Of a stretch of 5,314 nt of DNA, positions 1 to 5,314 are shown in pieces. The DNA is from JBIOJM01 sp044450785. Lineage in GTDB: Bacteria > Planctomycetota > Planctomycetia > Isosphaerales > Isosphaeraceae. The notes under the pieces were generated by a model. It was not told where the DNA came from. It searched no databases and worked only from the letters and a program-made list of their open reading frames with translations. Within the stretch, counting starts at the first letter, position 1. Every line of letters begins with the position of its first letter. A program made the translations under genes and the position numbers. The stretch is taken from the NCBI GenBank assembly GCA_044450785.1, contig JBIOJM010000502.1, positions 1 to 5,314 on the forward strand. The letters run 5' to 3'.

Positions 1-10
1 CCCCGGCGAG

Positions 11-58
11 CACCCCTCTTCCTTTCCCCCCCTTGCGAAGGGGGGGCCAGGGGGGGTG
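11..58. repeat. C/G-tract hairpin in non-coding DNA
   Basis: A run of seven C's followed by TT (26-34), a GCG loop (35-37), and AA plus seven G's (38-46) form a perfect 9-bp stem. A second G7 tract lies at 50-56. An outer pairing of CACCCC (11-16) with GGGGTG (53-58) can close a larger structure. There is no T-run on either side, so a classical rho-independent terminator is not supported. The block has the look of the interspersed intergenic G/C repeats common in large high-GC genomes, but only one copy is present here, so repeat status is inference. The rest of 1-153 holds no gene and no convincing promoter. Confidence 0.6.
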
Positions 59-153
59 GCCCCGGCACAAGCAATCACAGCGTTTTCAAAGGGGCTTCTG
101 ACCCGCCTCGCCGCGTCTCTTAGCCCCGTTGCCAAAGATACGGGAACCACTCG

Positions 154-2019
154 ATGTCATTCTCACCCCTGATCCATCCTGACCACATCGAGAGCCGGGT
201 CAATCAGTACGCTGCATCACCCGCGATCAGCGAGCTGTTGACACGCTGCTTCGACTCGGACATCCTCCCGAGCCGGGCCTCGCACCCGAGACGGTTCTCG
301 CAGGGGGAGATCTACGCGAACCTCTACACCTCGGAGCGGGAATGGCACGACCCGGTCAACTTCGATCCCGAGGGAGTCGACCGCCACGAAAACTACCTCG
401 ACCACCTATTCTGGGACGCAAAGCCCGCCAACCCGGTGGTCTGCGTCATCGGTCCGGTCGGCTCGGGCAAGTCGACGCTGGTCGATTACTACTTGCGGTG
501 CCACTGTCCCAATCATGGCCAGAAGCGCGACGAGTTCGACAAAAAGCTCATCATTCAGTTCGACTCGCGGGACATTCAGGACAATACCGACTTCTACCAC
601 CTGTTTTTCCTGTACACCCAGTCGTCGATTCGCGTGCAGTGTACGCAGCGGAACTTCGACATCGACGCCGCAATCAAGCGTCGGCCGACACAGCCCAACA
701 ATGTGCGGGAGTGGGTGTGGGCGGCGCTCGAGGAGATGTCGCGGGCGGCGACGCGGGAAGCCGGCACGGCCCCATTCCATTACATCGTCCTGGTCGTCGA
801 CAACCTGGACCAAACACCGCCGACCGTCCAGATTCGAGCGATCACCGAGGTCGAGCAGTGGCTCTTGAACCCCCAGATCAAGATCTGGCGCGTCTTCCTG
901 CCGCTCTGGCCCAGCACGTTCTCGTACCTGCGCAACCATCGGTTCAACATGCTCCGTGGCGTGCATACCTTCCGACTCGGGCCGCTTGACACCAGCACGC
1001 TGATTGCCAATCAGGAGCGAGTGTTCGAAGAGCAGCTCCGGGCGTCGAGCTCGACGGTGGCGCGCCAGGCGGCCGATTATCTGTCCGAGATCACCCAGTT
1101 CGCCCAGAAACGGCTGCTCGACCGCATCCTCGGATTGTCGCACGGAAGCCTTCGGCTGATGCTGTCGCTGTGGGGGGGATTTCTGCGGAGCGAGGCCGCG
1201 TACAGCATCTGGAGGCAAAGGCGAGTGAGCACCGAATCGTCGCGCGGCTACGAGTATGAGCTGCTCGATGCCCTGATCGTCGGAGAGTCTGAGTCGCTCA
1301 ACCACCGTACTCATCGGATCGCGAACCTGTTCACCATGGGCCATGCCCATGCTCGGCCCCGCGACCTGCTGATCGGCCCTCACGCGCTGTTTTTGATGGC
1401 ACAGGGGTTCCATCGGCAGCGGACCTTGACCGACGCGCTCGTCCGCCTGGGTTACTCCCCTGATAATGTCCAGGATGCCATCGACGCCTGCGGCGCGTTC
1501 AATATCCTGCACCAGGTGCCGGCCCAGGGAGGCGTGGTCGAGTACGAGATCCACGACTCCGTGATCCAGGAGTACGTGGGAGTGGAGCACCCCGGACGCG
1601 AGCGTCCGGGCTTGATCTGGGAGTCAGCCTACCTGGACAACGTGGCGAAGGTGACCCCGGTCGAGCCGGCCCTGCTCCCTAGAATGCGGAAGACCCGGGG
1701 TGATTGGGCCGACGACTTTACCGACCGGGTCGAGACGACCCTGGTCTTCCTGAGCTTCCTGCGAAGCTGTGAGGACAGTTTTCGCGACCCGAAGTCTCTG
1801 AGGCCTGGCGTCGACCCCGTGAGCTTCCGCGAAACCCTCGAAAAGATCCGGATCCCCTGCCTGTGGCGCGGGATGGCGGCCGCTTACCGGAACCGGCTTT
1901 CCGCCCTGCGGCAGGGCGGGTACTTGAAAAACGTCGACCCGCGCTGGTGGGTGCAGACGCTTGGCGACCCGCTGTTCCTCGACGTCGACAAGGCCGACGT
2001 CAACCTGACCCCGTTGTGA
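154..2019 (+). CDS. P-loop (AAA+/STAND-like) ATPase with probable winged-helix region, function unknown
   Basis: A 621-aa soluble protein with no signal peptide or membrane segment. Residues 1-90 are unassigned. The Walker A motif GPVGSGKST lies at 100-108. Walker B is IVLVVDNLD at 211-219, a hydrophobic strand ending in D216 with D219 nearby. A sensor-1-like strand (VFLPLWPST) is at 247-255, and a sensor-2-like GSLR with R334 at 331-334. Residues about 365-480 read like a winged helix (a DALVRLGYSPDNVQDAIDACGAF-type helix pair, then a hydrophobic strand and IHDSVIQEYV). Residues 480-621 are mostly helical and match nothing I recognise. The order ATPase, sensor 2, winged helix is the arrangement of Orc1/Cdc6-like and STAND ATPases, so ATP-driven switching or assembly is likely; substrate and partner are unknown. 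The start is firm: an in-frame TAG lies at 121-123, no other start codon intervenes, and GGGAA sits 7 nt upstream. The gene converges on the kinase gene. KAP-type NTPase is an alternative label. The coding call is strong; any role is open. Confidence 0.9.
   Translation: MSFSPLIHPDHIESRVNQYAASPAISELLTRCFDSDILPSRASHPRRFSQGEIYANLYTSEREWHDPVNFDPEGVDRHENYLDHLFWDAKPANPVVCVIGPVGSGKSTLVDYYLRCHCPNHGQKRDEFDKKLIIQFDSRDIQDNTDFYHLFFLYTQSSIRVQCTQRNFDIDAAIKRRPTQPNNVREWVWAALEEMSRAATREAGTAPFHYIVLVVDNLDQTPPTVQIRAITEVEQWLLNPQIKIWRVFLPLWPSTFSYLRNHRFNMLRGVHTFRLGPLDTSTLIANQERVFEEQLRASSSTVARQAADYLSEITQFAQKRLLDRILGLSHGSLRLMLSLWGGFLRSEAAYSIWRQRRVSTESSRGYEYELLDALIVGESESLNHRTHRIANLFTMGHAHARPRDLLIGPHALFLMAQGFHRQRTLTDALVRLGYSPDNVQDAIDACGAFNILHQVPAQGGVVEYEIHDSVIQEYVGVEHPGRERPGLIWESAYLDNVAKVTPVEPALLPRMRKTRGDWADDFTDRVETTLVFLSFLRSCEDSFRDPKSLRPGVDPVSFRETLEKIRIPCLWRGMAAAYRNRLSALRQGGYLKNVDPRWWVQTLGDPLFLDVDKADVNLTPL
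1591..1610. repeat. Perfect inverted repeat inside the ATPase gene
   Basis: CCCGGACGC (1591-1599) and GCGTCCGGG (1602-1610) are perfect 9-bp arms around GA. As RNA this gives an 8-bp stem with a CGAG tetraloop. It encodes PGRERPG near residue 480, at the apparent junction between the winged-helix region and the C-terminal part, where a short insert would be tolerated. It resembles dispersed palindromic elements of high-GC genomes. With a single copy here, chance in GC-rich coding DNA remains possible. Confidence 0.5.
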
Positions 2020-2036
2020 GTTAATGGCGCAACTTC

Positions 2037-2056
2037 AAAACTCCGAGTCATCGGAG
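2037..2056 (-). terminator. Probable rho-independent terminator of the kinase gene
   Basis: Read on the minus strand, CTCCGA, a TGAC loop and TCGGAG form a perfect 6-bp stem with a tetraloop, followed directly by TTTT (bases 2040-2037). It lies 37 bp past the kinase stop codon. The U-run is short and the stem modest, so efficiency may be low. On the plus strand the stem is followed by CCAGC, so it does not suit the ATPase gene. Confidence 0.45.
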
Positions 2057-2092
2057 CCAGCAGGGTCGGTGTACAGGCGTGCTTTTCGCGTT

Positions 2093-3853
2093 TCAAGCCT
2101 CGAGGCTCCGAGCCAGGCGAAACCCGAAATACCAGAGCGGTTCCTTGGGGTCGTAGGAGTTGCGGGCGGCCGAGCGCAACTGGTGAATGTCGGCGTTCCA
2201 GCTTCCGCCACGCAGGACTCGCTCACTCCCCTCGGCCGGGCCGCGTGGGTCGGGAACAGACGAAAGGCCGGCTGCCGATCGAGACGGATAGGGGGCGTAC
2301 CAGTCCCAGCACCATTCCCAAACATTGCCGTGCATGTCGTGCAGGCCTAAGCCGTTTGGCGCGAGCTGACCAACCTCGTGCGTCGACGACTCGGAGTTTT
2401 GCTGGTACCAGGCGTAGTCACCGAGCTGCTCGGCATCGTCACCATATGAGTAACTGGAAGCGCAACCGCCACGGCAGGCGTACTCCCACTCCGCCTCCGT
2501 CGGGAGACGGTAGCCCGTACCTCCATGCTCGTGAATCCGTCCGTCGGCACGAATCTCGTAGTAGGGTTTCAGTCCGTCGGATGCGGAGAGCAGGTTGCAG
2601 AAGCGTACGGCGTCGAACCAGGAGACCGTGTCGACCGGGTTCAAGTCGCGGCCTTTGAACAGACTGAGCGGCGGCGAGCCCGCGATTGCAGAGTAAAGAG
2701 CCTGGGTCACGGGGCAGACGCCCAGCAGGAACGGTGAGCCGATCCGGATCCTGTGAGGGGGACGTTCGCTCTCGTCGAGCTCGGATCCCATCACGAATTC
2801 GCCCTCGGTGACCCGCGCCATCTTGAGGCGATGGCGACCACTCAAGAACACGTTCGAGGAGTCCGGCCCTCCCTTGACAAGCATGGCCGCGCCCGCCGGT
2901 CGCGCGGGCCGGCCGAGATACCCCGCCAGAGCATCGGCGAAGTCTTGCATGGTTTCGTACCGATCGTCGATCAGGCGGGACATCGACTTCAGGCAGATCG
3001 ATTGGAGAGCCGGATCGATCTCCGGTCGCAGGCTCCGCGGCTTGGGCGGTTTCCCATTCAGGATGGCGGTCTGCAGGTCGTAGCTCTCTCCCGTGAAAGG
3101 CCTCCGCCCCGTGATCACTTCGTAGAGAATCACTCCCAGCGAATAGATGTCGGTCGGCGGGCCGTGGCGCTCGGGCATCCCTCTTACCTGCTCGGGCGAC
3201 ATGTAGGGCAAGGAGCCGACCTGGTCCCCGTGCCGTGTGATCCGCGTCCGGTCGGGGTCGTCGATGAACAACGCGAGGCCGAAGTCCGTCACAAGCAGAC
3301 GCCCCTGGCCATCAAACATGAGGTTCGAGGGCTTGAGGTCGCGGTGGACCACTCCCACCACGTGGGCGTGGGCCATTGCCTGCGCCACCGCGAGGATCCA
3401 CTCGATGGCCTCGCGCATCGCGGGCTGATCCGCCGCTCTCAGCCGTTCGCCCAGGGTCCCACCCCCCAGGTAGGGCATCGCGTAATAGAGCCATTCATCC
3501 CAGGTTCCGTGGTCGATCACCCGGTTGATATTCGGGTGGTAGATCGCCTGGAGTGCCTGGATCTCGGTTCGGAACCGCTCGCGCACCCGGGCCGCCTCGA
3601 ATACGTCGTGCGGGAGAATAGGCGACTTGAGAGCGACGTACCGTGAGAGCGAGGTGTCAACGGCGGCAAAAACGTACGCCATCCCACCCATCTTGAGGAG
3701 CCGGCGCAGGCGGTAGCGGTTCCCGGAGCCGAATGGCACATCCTTGGCCGTGAACCTGCTGCCACAGTGAAGGCAATCCAGCTCCGCTCCGGTCGTCATC
3801 GGGATGAGGAGATTCGACTGACCGCAAACAGGGCACGAGACGGACAGTGGCAT
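2093..3853 (-). CDS. Zinc ribbon / Hanks-type Ser-Thr protein kinase / FGE-like domain fusion
   Basis: A 586-aa protein that phosphorylates Ser/Thr of unknown targets. Residues 7-30 hold CxxC...CxxC (C7, C10, C27, C30), a zinc ribbon. The kinase spans about 46-313: glycine loop at 53-61, catalytic K76 in VALK, likely helix-C E97, HRDLKPSN from 170, DFG at 190-192, and YMSPEQ with SPE at 219-221. Thr residues in the activation segment are candidate autophosphorylation sites. A GC-rich Pro/Ala linker follows. Residues about 343-584 form an FGE/sulfatase-modifying-factor fold with FVMGSE, VTQALY, NPVDTVSWFDAVRFCN, YRLPTEAEWEYA, GLHDMHGNVWEW, RVLRGGSW and GFRLA. The paired catalytic cysteines of true FGE are absent (A554 and L559 stand there), so this is probably a binding or sensing module. 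There is no transmembrane helix, so it is likely cytosolic. The glycine loop has lost its first and third glycines (K54, A59). The ATG at 3853 is preferred because GAAGGTG lies 7 nt upstream and the ribbon starts at once. An in-frame start at 3991 would add 46 unconvincing residues. Confidence 0.93.
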   Translation of the reverse strand: MPLSVSCPVCGQSNLLIPMTTGAELDCLHCGSRFTAKDVPFGSGNRYRLRRLLKMGGMAYVFAAVDTSLSRYVALKSPILPHDVFEAARVRERFRTEIQALQAIYHPNINRVIDHGTWDEWLYYAMPYLGGGTLGERLRAADQPAMREAIEWILAVAQAMAHAHVVGVVHRDLKPSNLMFDGQGRLLVTDFGLALFIDDPDRTRITRHGDQVGSLPYMSPEQVRGMPERHGPPTDIYSLGVILYEVITGRRPFTGESYDLQTAILNGKPPKPRSLRPEIDPALQSICLKSMSRLIDDRYETMQDFADALAGYLGRPARPAGAAMLVKGGPDSSNVFLSGRHRLKMARVTEGEFVMGSELDESERPPHRIRIGSPFLLGVCPVTQALYSAIAGSPPLSLFKGRDLNPVDTVSWFDAVRFCNLLSASDGLKPYYEIRADGRIHEHGGTGYRLPTEAEWEYACRGGCASSYSYGDDAEQLGDYAWYQQNSESSTHEVGQLAPNGLGLHDMHGNVWEWCWDWYAPYPSRSAAGLSSVPDPRGPAEGSERVLRGGSWNADIHQLRSAARNSYDPKEPLWYFGFRLARSLEA

Positions 3854-3860
3854 TGGTTGA

Positions 3861-3867
3861 CACCTTC
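3861..3867 (-). promoter_or_regulatory. Ribosome binding site fixing the kinase start
   Basis: GAAGGTG on the minus strand, 7 nt before the ATG at 3853-3851. It supports the 586-aa form over the longer reading frame opening at 3991. No clear sigma70 promoter for this gene was found in 3868-4094. Confidence 0.6.
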
Positions 3868-4022
3868 GGACGAGCCCAGTGCGACGCGGTGCCCAGAAAG
3901 CCAAACGGGCGAGCCGATGCCGCCCGTTCCACAATTCTCTGGAAAACAAGCCCGCGGCTGCAACGGTCTCGTGCGGAAGTCCGGATGCCACCCGTCAAGA
4001 GTCCTTGGTGGAGGCGGAGGCA

Positions 4023-4051
4023 TTGCTTCCGCGCGCCCTCTCGCTTATAAG
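4023..4051 (+). promoter_or_regulatory. Sigma70-type promoter candidate for msrB
   Basis: A -35-like TTGCTT (4023-4028; TTG conserved) and a -10 TATAAG (4046-4051; 5 of 6 to consensus) are separated by exactly 17 bp. Transcription would begin near 4058, giving a leader of about 37 nt before the ATG at 4095. The AT-rich patch stands out in an otherwise GC-rich divergent gap. Confidence 0.5.
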
Positions 4052-4094
4052 TAAATTAGCCCAGGCTGACCATCTAAGACTCAGGAATGTTCAG

Positions 4095-4649
4095 ATGAGA
4101 GGTAAGATCTTGAACTTTCCCGGCAAGCTCTGGGCGGTCGGAGCCGCGGTGCTCGTGATCGGCGCGTTCGCCGGCCTCGTTGTCTCCTCGCAAGCGACCG
4201 CCAAGAAATCACCCGAAAGCAAGAGGACCACTCCCATGTCGGGCCCGGCCAAGGTCAGCACATCCCGCGACGACGAATTGAAGAGCCGCCTCACGGCAGA
4301 GCAGTATTATGTGACCTGTCAAAACGGTACCGAGCTGGCATTCACGGGTAAGTACTGGAACCATAAGTCTCCCGGAGTGTACAAGTGCGTGTGTTGCGGC
4401 TCAGCGCTTTTTGGTTCGGATAAAAAGTTCGATTCCGGCACAGGCTGGCCCAGCTTCACCGAACCGATCAACCAGACGTCAGTCGACACCAAACTGGATT
4501 TCAGGCTGTTCTCCCAACGAACCGAGGTGATCTGCGCAAAATGCAATGCTCATCTCGGCCACGTGTTCGAGGATGGCCCTCGGCCGATCGGGCTGCGATA
4601 TTGCATCAATTCCGCCGCGCTGGATTTTCAAGAAGCGGTCTCCAAATAA
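4095..4649 (+). CDS. msrB: Peptide-methionine (R)-S-oxide reductase MsrB, exported or membrane-anchored
   Basis: A 184-aa enzyme that reduces methionine-R-sulfoxide in oxidised proteins. Residues 1-10 are basic, 11-33 hydrophobic, and A34-T-A36 offers a signal peptidase I site; the segment may instead stay as an anchor, placing the catalytic part outside the cytoplasmic membrane. The MsrB domain covers about 64-184. Zinc cysteines are C98/C101 (KCVCCG) and C147/C150 (CAKC). Family signatures include FTGKYW, KFDSGTGWPSF (111-121), NAHLGHVFEDGP, and RYCINSAAL with catalytic C170. The usual resolving cysteine in the SGCGWPSF motif is Thr here (T116); C75 (VTCQNGTE) or C100 could replace it. The reading frame is open from 3879, but the ATG at 4095 follows AGGA by 8 nt and directly precedes a good signal sequence, so it is preferred. 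It heads a likely operon with the GbsR/MarR-type regulator 20 bp downstream. Confidence 0.95.
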   Translation: MRGKILNFPGKLWAVGAAVLVIGAFAGLVVSSQATAKKSPESKRTTPMSGPAKVSTSRDDELKSRLTAEQYYVTCQNGTELAFTGKYWNHKSPGVYKCVCCGSALFGSDKKFDSGTGWPSFTEPINQTSVDTKLDFRLFSQRTEVICAKCNAHLGHVFEDGPRPIGLRYCINSAALDFQEAVSK

Positions 4650-4656
4650 CCGGACA

Positions 4657-4663
4657 GGGCGGA
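4657..4663 (+). promoter_or_regulatory. Ribosome binding site for the GTG start of the regulator
   Basis: GGGCGGA ends 6 nt before the GTG at 4670 and lies just past the msrB stop. It supports GTG 4670 over the upstream in-frame ATG at 4541, which would overlap msrB by more than 100 bp. Confidence 0.5.
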
Positions 4664-4669
4664 ATTCAC

Positions 4670-5233
4670 GTGACACTCACACCAGCCGCACAGAAATTCG
4701 TGCTCCACTGGGGCGAGATGGGTCAAGCCTGGGGCATCAACCGAACGATGGCTCAGGTTCATGCGCTCTTGTTTGTTGCTCCAACGCCCCTCGATGCCGA
4801 AGAGATCAGCACGCTGCTGGACGTGAGCCGGTCGAACGTCTCCACGAGCTTACGGGAGCTGATCACCTGGGGTGTGGTGCGGCGCGTGCACGTCATCGGC
4901 GACCGGCGCGATCGGTTTGAGGCGCTCAAGGACGTCATGGAGACCTTTCGGGTCATCATGGCGGAGCGCAAGCGCCGGGAGATGGACCCGACGATTGCAC
5001 TGCTCGAGCATTGCGTTCATGAGGCGAAAGTGGGCGATCCATCCGAGAAATACACCCGCGAACAACTGGAGAAGATGCTCGATTTCACCAGGATGGTCAC
5101 GAGCTGGTATGGCCACATCGACAACCTCTCGACCCCAGCCCTGCTGCGACTTTTCCGCGGCGGCACCCTGCTCGCCAAGGTTTTCGGCAGGGGCAGGCTA
5201 CGCAAGACGACGATCACAAGTCCGGAAGGATGA
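4670..5233 (+). CDS. GbsR/MarR-family winged-helix transcriptional regulator
   Basis: A 187-aa DNA-binding protein. The N-terminal FVLHWGEMGQAWGINRTMAQ (10-29) with HALLF after it is the characteristic opening of the GbsR branch of MarR-like regulators. The winged helix spans about 41-86: LDAEEISTLL, the recognition helix around SRSNVSTSLREL (53-64), and the wing VVRRVHVIGDRRDRFEAL. Residues 87-150 form long helices, probably for dimerisation and ligand sensing (ERKRREMDPT, then EQLEKMLDF). GbsR itself is a choline-sensing repressor of glycine betaine synthesis in Bacillus; the ligand here is unknown. The GTG start is chosen because family similarity begins within ten residues of it and a ribosome site precedes it. 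An ATG at residue 17 would cut the conserved opening. The 20-bp gap from msrB on the same strand suggests co-transcription. The stop TGA overlaps an ATG (ATGA at 5230-5233), hinting at coupling to what follows. Confidence 0.88.
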   Translation: MTLTPAAQKFVLHWGEMGQAWGINRTMAQVHALLFVAPTPLDAEEISTLLDVSRSNVSTSLRELITWGVVRRVHVIGDRRDRFEALKDVMETFRVIMAERKRREMDPTIALLEHCVHEAKVGDPSEKYTREQLEKMLDFTRMVTSWYGHIDNLSTPALLRLFRGGTLLAKVFGRGRLRKTTITSPEG

Positions 5234-5236
5234 AGG

Positions 5237-5314
5237 ATGAGTCGGAATCGGCCCTCATCGGAACCGCGAAAAAATGAGCGGAGCAGCTCGTCTCACGCTG
5301 ACCCGACGCGCCAG
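5237..5314 (+). CDS. Possible 5' end of a downstream gene, cut by the window edge
   Basis: An ATG at 5237, 3 bp past the regulator stop, opens a frame without a stop for all 26 codons to the edge. GGAAGG (5224-5229) sits 7 nt upstream, a good ribosome site. The peptide (MSRNRPSSEP, then RKNERSSSS) is basic and Ser-rich and not recognisable. A rival start is the ATG at 5274 in another frame (MSGAARLTLTRRA), also open to the edge but with a weaker ribosome site. One of the two is probably the next gene of the unit; the sequence here is too short to choose. Confidence 0.35.
   Translation, partial: MSRNRPSSEPRKNERSSSSHADPTRQ

Noticed and set aside
91..127. GGGGCT...AGCCCC pairing upstream of the ATPase gene
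   Set aside because: Only 6 bp with a 25-nt loop and no T-run; not distinguishable from chance.
1043..1056. 14-bp perfect palindrome in the ATPase gene
   Set aside because: It is made of common GC-rich codons (Ser-Ser-Ser stretch) without a loop or context suggesting function; probably chance.
1335..1351. CATGGGC/GCCCATG inverted repeat with a CAT loop
   Set aside because: It falls within codons for MGHAHA and has no flanking signal; likely a result of repeated Gly-His-Ala codons.
406..1590. Long antisense open frame (394 codons) opposite the ATPase gene
   Set aside because: It mirrors the GC-biased codons of the plus-strand gene. The peptide has no recognisable motif, whereas the plus strand shows Walker A and B.
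2093..2220. Possible diversity-generating retroelement variable region at the FGE-like C-terminus
   Set aside because: This fold is a known target of such elements, but there is no reverse transcriptase, no template repeat and no enrichment of AAY codons in the last 100 bases.
2024..2350. Small plus-strand gene after the ATPase
   Set aside because: Most of it lies antisense to the conserved C-terminus of the kinase fusion, and the peptide shows no features.
2753..3646. Plus-strand open frame of 297 codons opposite the kinase gene
   Set aside because: It is a shadow of the kinase coding sequence, whose HRD, DFG and SPE motifs are unmistakable on the minus strand.
3854..3991. N-terminal extension of the kinase by 46 residues
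   Set aside because: There is a better ribosome site at 3861-3867, and the zinc ribbon begins right after the ATG at 3853. The extra residues look like translated non-coding DNA.
3879..4094. N-terminal extension of MsrB by 72 residues
   Set aside because: It would bury the signal sequence inside the protein and place the promoter candidate within the coding region.

Overview
The window looks like chromosomal DNA from a high-GC, soil- or freshwater-type bacterium. The best guess is a planctomycete of the Isosphaeraceae/Gemmataceae kind. The reasons are the Hanks-type Ser/Thr kinase with an N-terminal zinc ribbon and a C-terminal formylglycine-generating-enzyme-like (FGE) domain, the large cytosolic P-loop ATPase of unknown role, and the G/C-tract intergenic hairpin. 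This assignment is inference from gene content, not from a marker gene. I see no rRNA, tRNA, CRISPR array, transposase or reverse transcriptase.

Layout: bases 1-153 are non-coding and carry a very strong C7/G7 hairpin that also fits a G-quadruplex motif. Bases 154-2019 (+) encode a 621-aa P-loop ATPase with a probable winged-helix region and an uncharacterised C-terminal part. A 73-bp convergent gap (2020-2092) holds a small stem-loop with four U's, in the right orientation to terminate the minus-strand gene. Bases 2093-3853 (-) encode a 586-aa zinc ribbon / Ser-Thr kinase / FGE-like fusion protein. A 241-bp divergent gap (3854-4094) contains a good sigma70-type promoter candidate facing right.

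From there a rightward cluster begins: an exported or membrane-anchored methionine sulfoxide reductase B (4095-4649), a GbsR/MarR-type regulator with a GTG start 20 bp later (4670-5233), and the possible start of another gene that runs off the window end (5237 or 5274 onward).

How they may work together: msrB, the regulator and the downstream gene look like one transcription unit, so the regulator may control its own unit, perhaps in response to oxidative or osmotic stress. The kinase and the ATPase point towards each other and have separate promoters, so nothing here shows that they form one system. The least explained gene is the ATPase. The most informative departures from family norms are the missing catalytic cysteines in the FGE-like domain, the degenerate glycine loop of the kinase, and the missing usual resolving cysteine in MsrB.
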